Shown: positions 1 through 5,844, counted from the stretch's first letter. The stretch is 7,786 nucleotides of DNA from Syntrophomonadaceae bacterium (GCA_012522705.1 JAAYJY010000063.1:1-7786), one strand, 5' to 3'. Notes: generated by a model not told the origin, from the letters alone. Made by a program: numbers and translations.

Positions 1-92
1 AAAATGGGGGTGGTGAAAACCCCGTGACCGGTGCGGAGTTGTCCCAGACGAGCCGGGCAAGAACGTTCAGTTTTAATCACCTGAAAATTCAG
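1..92 (-). CDS. tgt: Queuine/preQ1 tRNA-guanine transglycosylase, N-terminal fragment (partial, runs off the left edge)
   Basis: The enzyme exchanges guanine-34 of the GUN-anticodon tRNAs (Asp, Asn, His, Tyr) for preQ1, the first tRNA-level step of bacterial queuosine synthesis. About 30 residues are visible. They include VIKTERSCPARLGQL and HGVFTTPIF, which fit the Tgt N-terminus (a FxxIK start, then ARLGxLxTxHG, then TPxFMPVGT). The active site lies outside the window. An in-frame TAG (106-108) sits just before the Shine-Dalgarno site, so the start must lie after it. The only candidates are CTG at 90-92, giving (M)NFQVIKT as in typical Tgt proteins, and GTG at 78-80, which is 19 nt from the ribosome site. 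I prefer CTG. The gene follows queA by 31 bp with no terminator, in the common queA-tgt order. Family assignment is firm for so short a piece; the start is less sure. Confidence 0.85.
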   Translation of the reverse strand, partial: MNFQVIKTERSCPARLGQLRTGHGVFTTPI

Positions 93-99
93 TACTATT

Positions 100-105
100 C
101 CTCCC
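100..105 (-). promoter_or_regulatory. Shine-Dalgarno site of tgt
   Basis: The minus strand reads GGGAGG here, 7 nt before the CTG at 90-92 and 19 nt before the first GTG at 78-80. There is no ATG in frame between the upstream stop and the conserved Tgt sequence. The spacing therefore argues for initiation at CTG. Confidence 0.7.
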
Positions 106-123
106 TATGCAGTCCGTTTAATT

Positions 124-1218
124 CTAGGTTATGAACATGGCATCACCGTAGCTGAAAAATCGATAGCCGGCTTCTATCGCATGCCGATAGGCCGCCAAGG
201 TATGGTCCAAGCCCCCAAAAGCCCCTACCAGCATAAGCAGGGAAGAACAAGGCAAATGGAAGTTGGTGATCAGCCCATCGATGGCCTTGAACCGATAACC
301 GGGATATATAAACATGTCAGTTTGCCCGCTCCCGCTGCTGAATCCAGTTTTATCACCATACACCGACTCCAGGGTTCTGACCACGGTGGTACCTACCGCC
401 ACGATCCTTCCTCCCCCGGCGCGGCCCTTGTTTAGGATGGCGGCGGTATCCGGGCTCACATAGTACCTTTCCGAATGCATCTGGTGTTGTCTGATATCCG
501 GACTGCTGACCGGGCGGAAGGTGCCCAGCCCCACATGCAATACCACCGTTACGAGCTGTACGCCCCGGGCTTTGATCTCCTCCAGCAAGCCATCTGTAAA
601 GTGCAGCCCTGCCGTGGGGGCAGCGGCAGAACCCGGCTCGCAGGCATAAACAGTCTGGTAATTGACCAGGTCCCCAGATTCTGCCGGGCGAGCGATGTAA
701 GGAGGCAGAGGCACCTGCCCCGCCTGCTCCAAAAAACCCATCATATCCGGGCAGTTGTGAAATTTAAGCCGGCGGCATCCATTCCCCTCGAGAATCGCCT
801 CCACTTCCGCCACCACATCTTCAAAGCCGGGGAACCTAACGACCGAACCCACCTTCATCCGGCGGGCGGGTTTGACCAGCGCTTCCCAACTCCCCCCTTG
901 GCAGGCCAGCAACAAAATCTCGATACGAGCCCCGGTATCCTTGATCCCGATTAAACGGGCCGGGATCACCTTGGTTTGATTGAGCACCAAGATGTCTCCG
1001 CTGGCCAGCTGGTACTTGATTTCATTAAAAACCCGGTCCCGCCAACTGCCGGTTTGCCGTTCCATGACCAGGAGCCGAGAACTGTCCCGGGGTTCAACCG
1101 GGTATTGGGCAATCATCTCCGGGGGCAGATCATATCGATAGGTGTCTACATTGTATATTGAATCGGTTATTGGAAAAGCATTCATCAATATCAGTAATCC
1201 TTTATCCCGGTTTGACAT
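124..1218 (-). CDS. queA: S-adenosylmethionine:tRNA ribosyltransferase-isomerase QueA
   Basis: QueA transfers and isomerises the ribosyl part of S-adenosylmethionine onto preQ1-34 in tRNA, giving epoxyqueuosine. The 364-residue product shows the family signatures in order: YDLPPEMIAQYPVEPRDSSR (residues 29-48), NQTKVIPARL (80-89), EPGSAAAPTAGLHFT (194-208), LHVGLGTFRPV (227-237), GTTVVRTLES (276-285), TNFHLPCSSLLMLVGAF (318-334) and the terminal SYGDAMFI. The family is usually about 340-345 residues, and the excess is an N-terminal extension of about 20. ATG at 1218 has GAGG about 10 nt upstream. The alternative ATG at 1185 gives 353 residues with a poorer ribosome site, and no standard start codon lies nearer to the conserved region. 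It sits 28 bp after queH and 31 bp before tgt, consistent with one transcript. Confidence 0.96.
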   Translation of the reverse strand: MSNRDKGLLILMNAFPITDSIYNVDTYRYDLPPEMIAQYPVEPRDSSRLLVMERQTGSWRDRVFNEIKYQLASGDILVLNQTKVIPARLIGIKDTGARIEILLLACQGGSWEALVKPARRMKVGSVVRFPGFEDVVAEVEAILEGNGCRRLKFHNCPDMMGFLEQAGQVPLPPYIARPAESGDLVNYQTVYACEPGSAAAPTAGLHFTDGLLEEIKARGVQLVTVVLHVGLGTFRPVSSPDIRQHQMHSERYYVSPDTAAILNKGRAGGGRIVAVGTTVVRTLESVYGDKTGFSSGSGQTDMFIYPGYRFKAIDGLITNFHLPCSSLLMLVGAFGGLDHTLAAYRHAIEAGYRFFSYGDAMFIT

Positions 1219-1246
1219 CAGAACGTATCCTCGTACTCCAAACCCA

Positions 1247-1801
1247 TTATTTCAGCAAACGGCGCACCTCAGTCGGGGCATATCGTTCTACTTCGCTATA
1301 AAGACACCCGCAGTATTGTTGCCGGTACAAACCCATCGATCTGGCGTTTTCTCCGGTCTGTTTGAAACCTGCCCGGAAATCCCGATATAGGAAAGGCACC
1401 CCGTACTCCGCCCCAATGGCCTCACCCACGTCCCTGATGACCTCATGCTTCTGGTGCTTGCTGACCAGCAAGGTAGTCGTGAAGTAATCAAACCTTCCCC
1501 GCTTGGCTATATGGGCAGCCTGTCGCAGTCTCATCTGATAGCAGATCAGGCAGCGATGGCTTTCCCGAAAAGCGATCTTCTGGAAATAATCGCGGGGATT
1601 GTATTTGTCGTCATAGATGACCTTGAGATCGACCGCGGCAGCATATGTCTCCAAAGCCTGGCGGCGCTGCAGCCATTCGTTGTAAGGATGAATATTGGGA
1701 TTAAAATAATAGCCCACCGTCTCCAGACCCTCTTCCCGCAAGGCAGGAACCGGATAACTGGCACAGGGTCCGCAGCATATATGTAACAATACCCGAGTCA
1801 T
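1247..1801 (-). CDS. queH: Epoxyqueuosine reductase QueH (DUF208)
   Basis: QueH reduces epoxyqueuosine-34 in tRNA to queuosine, the last step of the pathway. It is the non-orthologous replacement for cobalamin-dependent QueG. The 184-residue protein has the family's metal-binding cysteine sets: HICCGPC at residues 7-13 (C9, C10, C13), HRCLICYQMR with C84 and C87, and YCGC with C164 and C166. FNPNIHPYNEW (residues 33-43) also fits the family. The start is set at ATG 1801 because QueH proteins begin with a short strand running into the CC motif. A TTG at 1843 would add 14 unconserved residues. The ribosome site for 1801 is weak (GGATG about 10 nt upstream). The gene lies 57 bp after ruvB and 28 bp before queA, grouping it with queA and tgt. 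Confidence 0.94.
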   Translation of the reverse strand: MTRVLLHICCGPCASYPVPALREEGLETVGYYFNPNIHPYNEWLQRRQALETYAAAVDLKVIYDDKYNPRDYFQKIAFRESHRCLICYQMRLRQAAHIAKRGRFDYFTTTLLVSKHQKHEVIRDVGEAIGAEYGVPFLYRDFRAGFKQTGENARSMGLYRQQYCGCLYSEVERYAPTEVRRLLK

Positions 1802-1858
1802 CAATATCACATCCGTTAATAGTCGATAAACTCCTGTTGTCAAATGAGCCCCAAATTA

Positions 1859-2899
1859 CTATTGGCTGCCTTCCTCGAAGAGCGATGGTTCAGTCAACGT
1901 TTGCCTGGACGCCAAACCCAGCAGACGGTAGGCATTCTCAGTCGCCACCCGTCCCCGCGGGGTTTTGTTGATAAGCCCCAATTTCAGCAGATAGGGCTCA
2001 CAGACATCCGTTAAGGTATCAGTTTCTTCAGAAACGCTGGCCGCCAGGGTCTCCAGCCCCACCGGGCCTCCATTGAATTTAATAATTATGGCTTCCAGTA
2101 TCATACGGTCCATCATATCCAGACCATGGCTGTCTATCTCCAGCATTCCCAAGGCTTGGAGGGCTGATTTACGGTTGATGCGGCCGCTGCCCTTGACCAG
2201 TGCAAAATCGGCCACCCTTTTCAGCAAGCGATTGGCCACCCGGGGAGTGCCCCGCGAACAGCGGGCAATTTCGGCCGCTCCGGCAGCATCAATGGAAATA
2301 TTTAAAATGGAAGCAGCCCGGGTAATGATATGGGCCAATTCCACTTCGTCGTAGAAATCCAGGCGGAAGTTTATCCCGAAGCGATCCCGCAGCGGCGAAC
2401 TGAGCAGACCCGGCCTGGTGGTCGCGCCCACAAGTGTAAACCGGGGCAAGTCGATCTGCAGGGTCCGGGCTGCCGGTCCTTTGCCGATCACAATATCTAT
2501 GCAGAAGTCCTCCATGGCCGGGTACATGATCTCCTCGATGCTCCGGTTCATCCGGTGTATCTCATCGATGAAGAGAATATCCCCCGGCTCCAGGTTGGTG
2601 AGAATTGCCGCCAGGTCGCCGGGCCTTTCGATGGCCGGACCAGAGGTCCTCCTGATCGAACTCCCCATTTCCTGGGATATGATGCTGGCCAGGGTAGTCT
2701 TGCCCAAACCGGGCGGACCGCTCAACAGTACATGGTCGAGGCTTTGATTCCGGGTTCGGGCGGCAGCAATAAACACGGCCAGATTGTTTTTGACTTTTTC
2801 CTGCCCAATATAGTCGGTGAGGCGTACCGGCCGCAAGGCGATATCCATGCTGTCTTCATCACCGATGGTCTCAGCTGACAACAAGCGTCTTTCCTCCAA
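1859..2899 (-). CDS. ruvB: Holliday junction branch-migration ATPase RuvB
   Basis: RuvB is the hexameric AAA+ motor that, with RuvA, drives branch migration of Holliday junctions in recombinational repair. The 346-residue product is full length. It has LRPVRLTDYIGQEKVK (22-37), Walker A GPPGLGKTT (61-69), SGPAIERPGDLAAIL (86-100), Walker B ILFIDEIH (108-115), sensor-1 GATTR (158-162), PLRDRFG (169-175) with the likely arginine finger R171, and sensor-2 RGTPRVANRLLKR (216-228). A C-terminal winged helix holds KFNGGPVGL (274-282) and TPRGR (313-317). The start is TTG at 2899, 6 nt after AGAGGA. The ATG at 2904 is out of frame. It follows ruvA by 13 bp. Confidence 0.98.
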   Translation of the reverse strand: MEERRLLSAETIGDEDSMDIALRPVRLTDYIGQEKVKNNLAVFIAAARTRNQSLDHVLLSGPPGLGKTTLASIISQEMGSSIRRTSGPAIERPGDLAAILTNLEPGDILFIDEIHRMNRSIEEIMYPAMEDFCIDIVIGKGPAARTLQIDLPRFTLVGATTRPGLLSSPLRDRFGINFRLDFYDEVELAHIITRAASILNISIDAAGAAEIARCSRGTPRVANRLLKRVADFALVKGSGRINRKSALQALGMLEIDSHGLDMMDRMILEAIIIKFNGGPVGLETLAASVSEETDTLTDVCEPYLLKLGLINKTPRGRVATENAYRLLGLASRQTLTEPSLFEEGSQ

Positions 2900-2912
2900 T
2901 ACATTCCTCTCC

Positions 2913-3515
2913 CTATTTTTTCATCTGCTGGGCCCGGCGCCGCAGCACTTGTTTGAGATTGTCTTCCACCCTGGTGCCCAATTCTCCCTGGGATTGCATC
3001 TTCATCACCAGCGGAAATACTTCCCCCCGCTGATATCCCAGCGCTTCCAGGGCTTCCATCAAATCCTCCAAGGGTGCCGCTTCGGCAGCCAGCGGAAAGA
3101 CAATTCCCATACCCTTGCCTACTTTATCCTTGAGTTCGAACACCAGCCGCTGGGCGGTCTTCTTGCCTATGCCAGGGATCCCCTGGAGCCTTCTTTCATC
3201 GGCGCTGACCACCGTCTGATAAAACTCCTCCGGTTTAAGCGCCGCCAGTATGTTCAACGCGCTTTTGGCCCCCAAACCGGATACTCCCAGCAACATTTTA
3301 AACAAATCCAACTCTTCCTGGTGTAAAAAGCCAAACAGCTTCAGGTTATTGTCCAGGACCTGCAAATAGGTATATACCACCAGCGGGGAGCCCAGCGGCG
3401 GCAATATGCTGCTGGTTCGGCTGTGCACCCCAACATCAAAACCGATCCCGCTGACCTCGACGATTATTGAGTCCGGTCGGGCTTGGGCCAATATCCCGCG
3501 CAAGGAAGCGATCAT
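2913..3515 (-). CDS. ruvA: Holliday junction branch-migration protein RuvA
   Basis: RuvA tetramers bind the four-way junction and load RuvB. The 200-residue protein has the normal family length and layout: an OB-fold domain I beginning MIASLRG with VSGIGFDV (21-28), then domain II with two helix-hairpin-helix motifs, VSGLGAKSAL (78-87) and IPGIGKKTAQRL (113-124). A low-complexity linker around 135-147 leads to domain III, the RuvB-contacting part (EALEALGYQRGE, 154-165). The start is ATG 3515, whose ATGA overlaps the ruvC stop, indicating translational coupling. A G-run at 3522-3527 lies 6 nt upstream and serves as the ribosome site. An upstream in-frame start at 3569 would overlap ruvC by 58 bp and adds nothing conserved. 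Confidence 0.98.
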   Translation of the reverse strand: MIASLRGILAQARPDSIIVEVSGIGFDVGVHSRTSSILPPLGSPLVVYTYLQVLDNNLKLFGFLHQEELDLFKMLLGVSGLGAKSALNILAALKPEEFYQTVVSADERRLQGIPGIGKKTAQRLVFELKDKVGKGMGIVFPLAAEAAPLEDLMEALEALGYQRGEVFPLVMKMQSQGELGTRVEDNLKQVLRRRAQQMKK

Positions 3516-4015
3516 GATAATCCCCCCTTCCTGCCGGCATTGATCCATCGATAGGAGTGAAGGTGGCAAAGAGCTATGGCCAAAGCGTCGGCGGCATCGT
3601 CAGGACGGGGGAAATCCTCCAATTTCAATATCTTCTGAATCATTACCTGGACCTGTTTTTTATCTGCATGACCGTACCCGGTCACCGCTTGTTTCACCTG
3701 TAAAGGTGTGTATTCCGCCACCTCTATTTCCCTCGAGGCGGTTGCCATCAATAGGACACCGCGGCTCTGGGCGACCGTTATAACCGTCTTGGCGTTTTTA
3801 TGATGAAAGATCTGTTCGATAGCTACCGCGTCGGGCCGGTATTCCAGCAACAGCTGGCTGTATTCCCGGTTTATCTGGGCCAAACGCCGGGGCATGCTGA
3901 TGGTAGCGGAGGTCCTGATAACCCCGTAGTCAATCAGTGTTTCTTTCCCGTAATCGCCCCTGACCAATCCAAAACCCGTGGTGGCAGTACCGGGATCGAT
4001 TCCCATAACCAGCAT
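3512..4015 (-). CDS. ruvC: Crossover junction endodeoxyribonuclease RuvC
   Basis: RuvC is the dimeric, Mg-dependent resolvase that cuts Holliday junctions made mobile by RuvAB. The 167-residue protein carries all four expected catalytic acids of the RNase H-like fold: D7 in GIDPGTATTGFG, E67 in AIEQIF, and D140 and D143 in PDDAADALAIALCH. FHHKNAKTV (70-78) and YTPLQVKQAVTGYGHADKKQ (102-121) are also characteristic. ATG at 4015 is chosen because the family starts three residues before GIDPG, and GGGAG (4024-4028) lies 8 nt upstream. A longer reading from 4069 adds 18 unconserved residues. ruvC stands directly behind a terminator-like hairpin, so it probably opens the ruvCAB transcript, although I could not find a convincing promoter in the short gap. 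Confidence 0.97.
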   Translation of the reverse strand: MLVMGIDPGTATTGFGLVRGDYGKETLIDYGVIRTSATISMPRRLAQINREYSQLLLEYRPDAVAIEQIFHHKNAKTVITVAQSRGVLLMATASREIEVAEYTPLQVKQAVTGYGHADKKQVQVMIQKILKLEDFPRPDDAADALAIALCHLHSYRWINAGRKGGLS

Positions 4016-4086
4016 CTTCTTAACTCCCGCAAGAATTTTCGAGTTTCCATAACTAATATGATACTGCAAATAAGTGGGTCGGGCTA

Positions 4087-4096
4087 TGTTTAAACA
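4087..4096. repeat. 10 bp perfect palindrome upstream of ruvC
   Basis: TGTTTAAACA is its own reverse complement. It lies between the terminator hairpin and the ruvC start, in the only stretch where a ruvC promoter or operator could sit. It does not resemble a Gram-positive LexA box of the CGAAC-N4-GTTCG type. It is AT-rich and short enough to be chance. Confidence 0.3.
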
Positions 4097-4098
4097 GC

Positions 4099-4132
4099 AA
4101 AAAGGGTAAGGTTCCTCAGAGCCTTACCCTTT
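4099..4132 (-). terminator. Rho-independent terminator after the BofC-domain gene
   Basis: On the minus strand AAAGGGTAAGG (4122-4132) pairs perfectly with CCTTACCCTTT (4101-4111). This makes an 11 bp stem with a 10 nt loop. The RNA continues with a run of five U (three inside the stem) and then GCUGUUU. The hairpin is 31 bp beyond the BofC-domain stop. On the plus strand no U-run follows, so it acts for the minus strand. It separates the BofC-domain gene from ruvC, though read-through is possible because the U-tract is short. Confidence 0.75.
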
Positions 4133-4163
4133 ATAGTAAACCCGGCTCTTACCGAGGATCGGG

Positions 4164-4730
4164 TTAAAAGTATTCGTCCAGGTTCTCCAGGGCATCGTTC
4201 ACTTCAGCTTCGTTTTGGAATTCATATTCTCCATTATGGATAGCTTCTTTAATAATATCGGGGAGACTGGCGAACCTTATGGCAGTAACTTTCATCAAAC
4301 TGTCGTGCTCGGAGTCAGGCCCCGTATAGACAGCCACCATCCCCTGGTATTCCTTTAAGCGGCACCTGGCCTTGTCTTCAGGGTCCCAATCATCAAGGGC
4401 CTGGCGGATAACCAGGCTGCCGTCGGTAAATTTGATAAAGAAGCCATTCTCGGGGGAATAACGGCTGCGTATCTCATCCAGGCTAAATCCGATAATGTCG
4501 GAGCGGTTTTCAAATTCGGATATGATCACCTTATGGGAACGCAAGAATTCCTTTTCCAAAATCACCGGGGTTCCCTCATCAACTCTGACCTCCACCTTGG
4601 CAGTATTTACTGCCGGCTTCTGTTGTCCGGGTCCAAATATCCCCAGGGAAAGACTCTTCAAGTAGTATCCTGTGGCCAAACCCGCCAAAACGCTTATCCC
4701 CAGCACCATGGCAACAACTCTTCTATTCAC
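4164..4730 (-). CDS. Membrane-anchored BofC C-terminal-domain protein
   Basis: The 188-residue protein has a single N-terminal membrane segment (about residues 5-24, after the basic MNRR) with no clear signal-peptidase site. Most of it therefore probably lies outside the membrane. The C-terminal half matches the BofC C-terminal domain: ENGFFIKFTDGSLVIRQ (94-110), LKEYQGMVAVYTG (125-137), and a helical end rich in acids. In Bacillus, BofC is a forespore-secreted regulator of the SpoIVB protease in the sigma-K checkpoint. Many Clostridia carry only this domain, and whether they share that role is unknown. The start is GTG at 4730, 8 nt after a near-ideal ribosome site AGAGGTGAT; a GTG at 4739 would lie inside that site. 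A terminator follows the gene. Domain call is good; function is open. Confidence 0.85.
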   Translation of the reverse strand: MNRRVVAMVLGISVLAGLATGYYLKSLSLGIFGPGQQKPAVNTAKVEVRVDEGTPVILEKEFLRSHKVIISEFENRSDIIGFSLDEIRSRYSPENGFFIKFTDGSLVIRQALDDWDPEDKARCRLKEYQGMVAVYTGPDSEHDSLMKVTAIRFASLPDIIKEAIHNGEYEFQNEAEVNDALENLDEYF

Positions 4731-4734
4731 CGCT

Positions 4735-4743
4735 ATCACCTCT
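4735..4743 (-). promoter_or_regulatory. Shine-Dalgarno site of the BofC-domain gene
   Basis: AGAGGTGAT is closely complementary to the 3' end of 16S rRNA. With its GAGG core 8 nt before GTG 4730, it fixes that codon as the start rather than GTG 4739, which is part of the site. It also contains the TGA stop (4736-4738) of a 26-codon upstream reading frame. Confidence 0.75.
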
Positions 4744-4816
4744 GTTGCCTATTTTCTCCTCTTTTTCTCCTCCTTATACGTATATTGGGGATTTTGCGAA
4801 AGTCATCATCCTCCAT
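4736..4816 (-). CDS. Possible 26-residue upstream ORF in the BofC-gene leader
   Basis: ATG 4816 opens a frame of 26 codons with an acidic start (MEDDDFRKIPN) and a very basic end (IRIRRRKRGENRQQR). Its TGA lies inside the Shine-Dalgarno site of the downstream gene, 5 nt before the GTG start and in a different frame. This geometry would allow translational coupling. Against it, no ribosome site precedes ATG 4816, and the basic end simply reads through the purine-rich tract with its SD-like motifs. I recognise no family. Confidence 0.2.
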   Translation of the reverse strand: MEDDDFRKIPNIRIRRRKRGENRQQR

Positions 4817-4844
4817 ATAGAGCAGATCAGGGGCAGCCAGATTG

Positions 4845-4877
4845 TGATATGATATCAGTTTTAGACATTATCCCGAA
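4845..4877 (-). promoter_or_regulatory. Candidate promoter with overlapping palindrome, BofC-domain gene
   Basis: The minus strand has TG-A-TATCAT (4849-4857), an extended -10 with five of six consensus bases. The hexamer 17 bp upstream (4872-4877, TTCGGG) matches the -35 poorly, which is typical of extended -10 promoters. The -10 falls in a 13 bp palindrome, TGATAT-C-ATATCA (4845-4857), so a repressor bound there would block it. It lies behind the yebC terminator and would give a leader of about 110 nt. Reading by eye only. Confidence 0.35.
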
Positions 4878-4920
4878 GAGAGATGATGATGGTTGTCATG
4901 AAACTAATCATCAAGAAGTC

Positions 4921-4949
4921 AAAAGCCCGGCAGACAGTGTCTGCCGGGC
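4921..4949 (-). terminator. Rho-independent terminator of yebC
   Basis: A 25 bp perfect palindrome (4925-4949) has 12-base arms GCCCGGCAGACA and TGTCTGCCGGGC around a single central base. As RNA it forms at least a 10 bp GC-rich stem with a 5 nt loop. On the minus strand it is followed by UUUUGACUUCUU. On the plus strand no U-run follows. It stands about 115 bp downstream of the yebC stop and upstream of the BofC-gene leader. Confidence 0.8.
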
Positions 4950-5064
4950 CCGTAATCCATATTAAGAGGCGAAAAGCCTTTATCAGATGCAACGATAGTG
5001 TATTCTGTCGCAGATGTCCAATGTCGCTACAGCCAACTCCAAATAGTTGTGATGAAACGGGAAA

Positions 5065-5817
5065 TCACAGCAGTTTCTCTATAATCTCATCGGGGATATT
5101 GAAGTTGGCATAAACATTCTGGACATCATCGTGGTCTTCCAGGGCCTCGATGAGTTTCAACACCTTGGCGGCCAGGTCCTCATCAGCTATGTCCACGGTA
5201 TTATTAGGCAACATGACAATACCGGCCTCATCCACATCAATTTCGGTTTCCATGGCCTCCCTGACCGCCATGAAATTGTCCGGGGACGTCACCACCTCGA
5301 TCACGTCATCTTCCTCCCGGACGTCATCGGCTCCGGCTTCCAGTGCCAGCATCATGAGATCATCCGCATCCATCTTTAGATTCTCGCGGCTTATCGATAG
5401 AAGGCCCAGCCTTTCAAACATATACGCTACACACCCGGTTTCACCCAGGTTGCCATTATGTTTGGCGAAAAGGTGACGGATATCGGAAGCAGTGCGATTG
5501 CGATTGTCCGTGGCTATGGCCAGCATGACCGCCACCCCGCCCGGGGCATACCCCTCATAAGTGAGTTCCTCAATAGCATCGCTGTCCAGGTCCCCGGCAC
5601 CTCTCTTTATGGCCCTCGCTATGTTTTCATTGGGCATGTTGATAGCCTTGGCATTCTGAATAGCCAGCTTGAGTTTGGAGTTGCTCTCCGGGTCACCGCC
5701 TCCGGCGCGGACTGCGATAATGATCTCCTTGGCTATTTTGGTATATTCTTTCCCCTTTTTTTCATCGGTGCGGGCCTTCTTGTGTTTGATGGTCGACCAT
5801 TTGCTATGTCCCGACAT
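5065..5817 (-). CDS. yebC: YebC/PmpR/TACO1 family protein
   Basis: The 250-residue product has the full family length. It shows MSGHSKWSTIKHKKARTDEK (1-20), AVRAGGGDPESNSKLKLAI (35-53), NMPNENIARAIKRGAG (60-75), YEGYAPGGVA (87-96), TDNRNRTASDIRH (103-115), GCVAYMF (128-134), ALEAGADD (158-165) and HDDVQNVYANF (229-239). Members were first annotated as DNA-binding transcriptional regulators (PmpR), while later work ties the family (mitochondrial TACO1, bacterial YebC) to the ribosome and translation of proline-rich stretches. Which applies here cannot be read from sequence. ATG 5817 is chosen over ATG 5820 because it gives the universal MSGHSKW start and sits 5 nt after GGAGGG (5823-5828), against 2 nt. 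A terminator follows. The gap of 71 bp from the preceding gene leaves room for its own promoter. Confidence 0.97.
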   Translation of the reverse strand: MSGHSKWSTIKHKKARTDEKKGKEYTKIAKEIIIAVRAGGGDPESNSKLKLAIQNAKAINMPNENIARAIKRGAGDLDSDAIEELTYEGYAPGGVAVMLAIATDNRNRTASDIRHLFAKHNGNLGETGCVAYMFERLGLLSISRENLKMDADDLMMLALEAGADDVREEDDVIEVVTSPDNFMAVREAMETEIDVDEAGIVMLPNNTVDIADEDLAAKVLKLIEALEDHDDVQNVYANFNIPDEIIEKLL

Positions 5818-5844
5818 CATATCCCTCCATTTTTTTGAAGATGA

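Larger units (their letters stand above)
4740..5064. other. 325 bp intergenic region between yebC and the BofC-domain gene
   Basis: This stretch has no well-supported gene. In transcription order it holds about 115 bp of yebC 3' region with nothing recognisable except a weak AGGC/GCCT stem (4967-4979). Next come the yebC terminator (4925-4949), a 13 bp palindrome over a possible extended -10 (4845-4857), and a leader of about 110 nt with a 26-codon upstream ORF and a purine-rich tract carrying AAGGAGGAG (4767-4775) and AGAGGAG (4756-4762). Plus-strand frames across it cross the terminator and look unreal. Confidence 0.7.

Noticed and set aside
1816..1843. Promoter-like pair before queH: perfect TTGACA (1838-1843) and TATTAA (1816-1821)
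   Set aside because: The spacer is 16 bp, the -10 matches only four of six, and the start would leave a leader of about 8 nt with the weak ribosome site lost. Likely chance in an AT-rich gap.
2722..2904. 60-codon minus-strand frame MYWRKDACC... overlapping ruvB
   Set aside because: It lies wholly within the ruvB coding region in another frame, with no family signature. Only its ATG is of interest as a decoy start.
4672..4965. Plus-strand frame with a hydrophobic stretch opposite the BofC-domain gene start
   Set aside because: The hydrophobic run is the antisense of the purine-rich leader and membrane-segment codons. It overlaps a well-supported gene and shows no family match.
4964..4982. 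Small stem AGGC-GAAAA-GCCT in the yebC 3' region
   Set aside because: Only four solid base pairs, with no U-run on the gene strand. The strong palindrome just downstream explains termination.
4883..5113. Plus-strand frame of 76 codons with a CxxC (FCRRCP), starting MMMVVMKL
   Set aside because: It runs straight through the yebC terminator palindrome and ends antisense to the yebC 3' end. The ribosome site is weak and nothing in it is recognisable.
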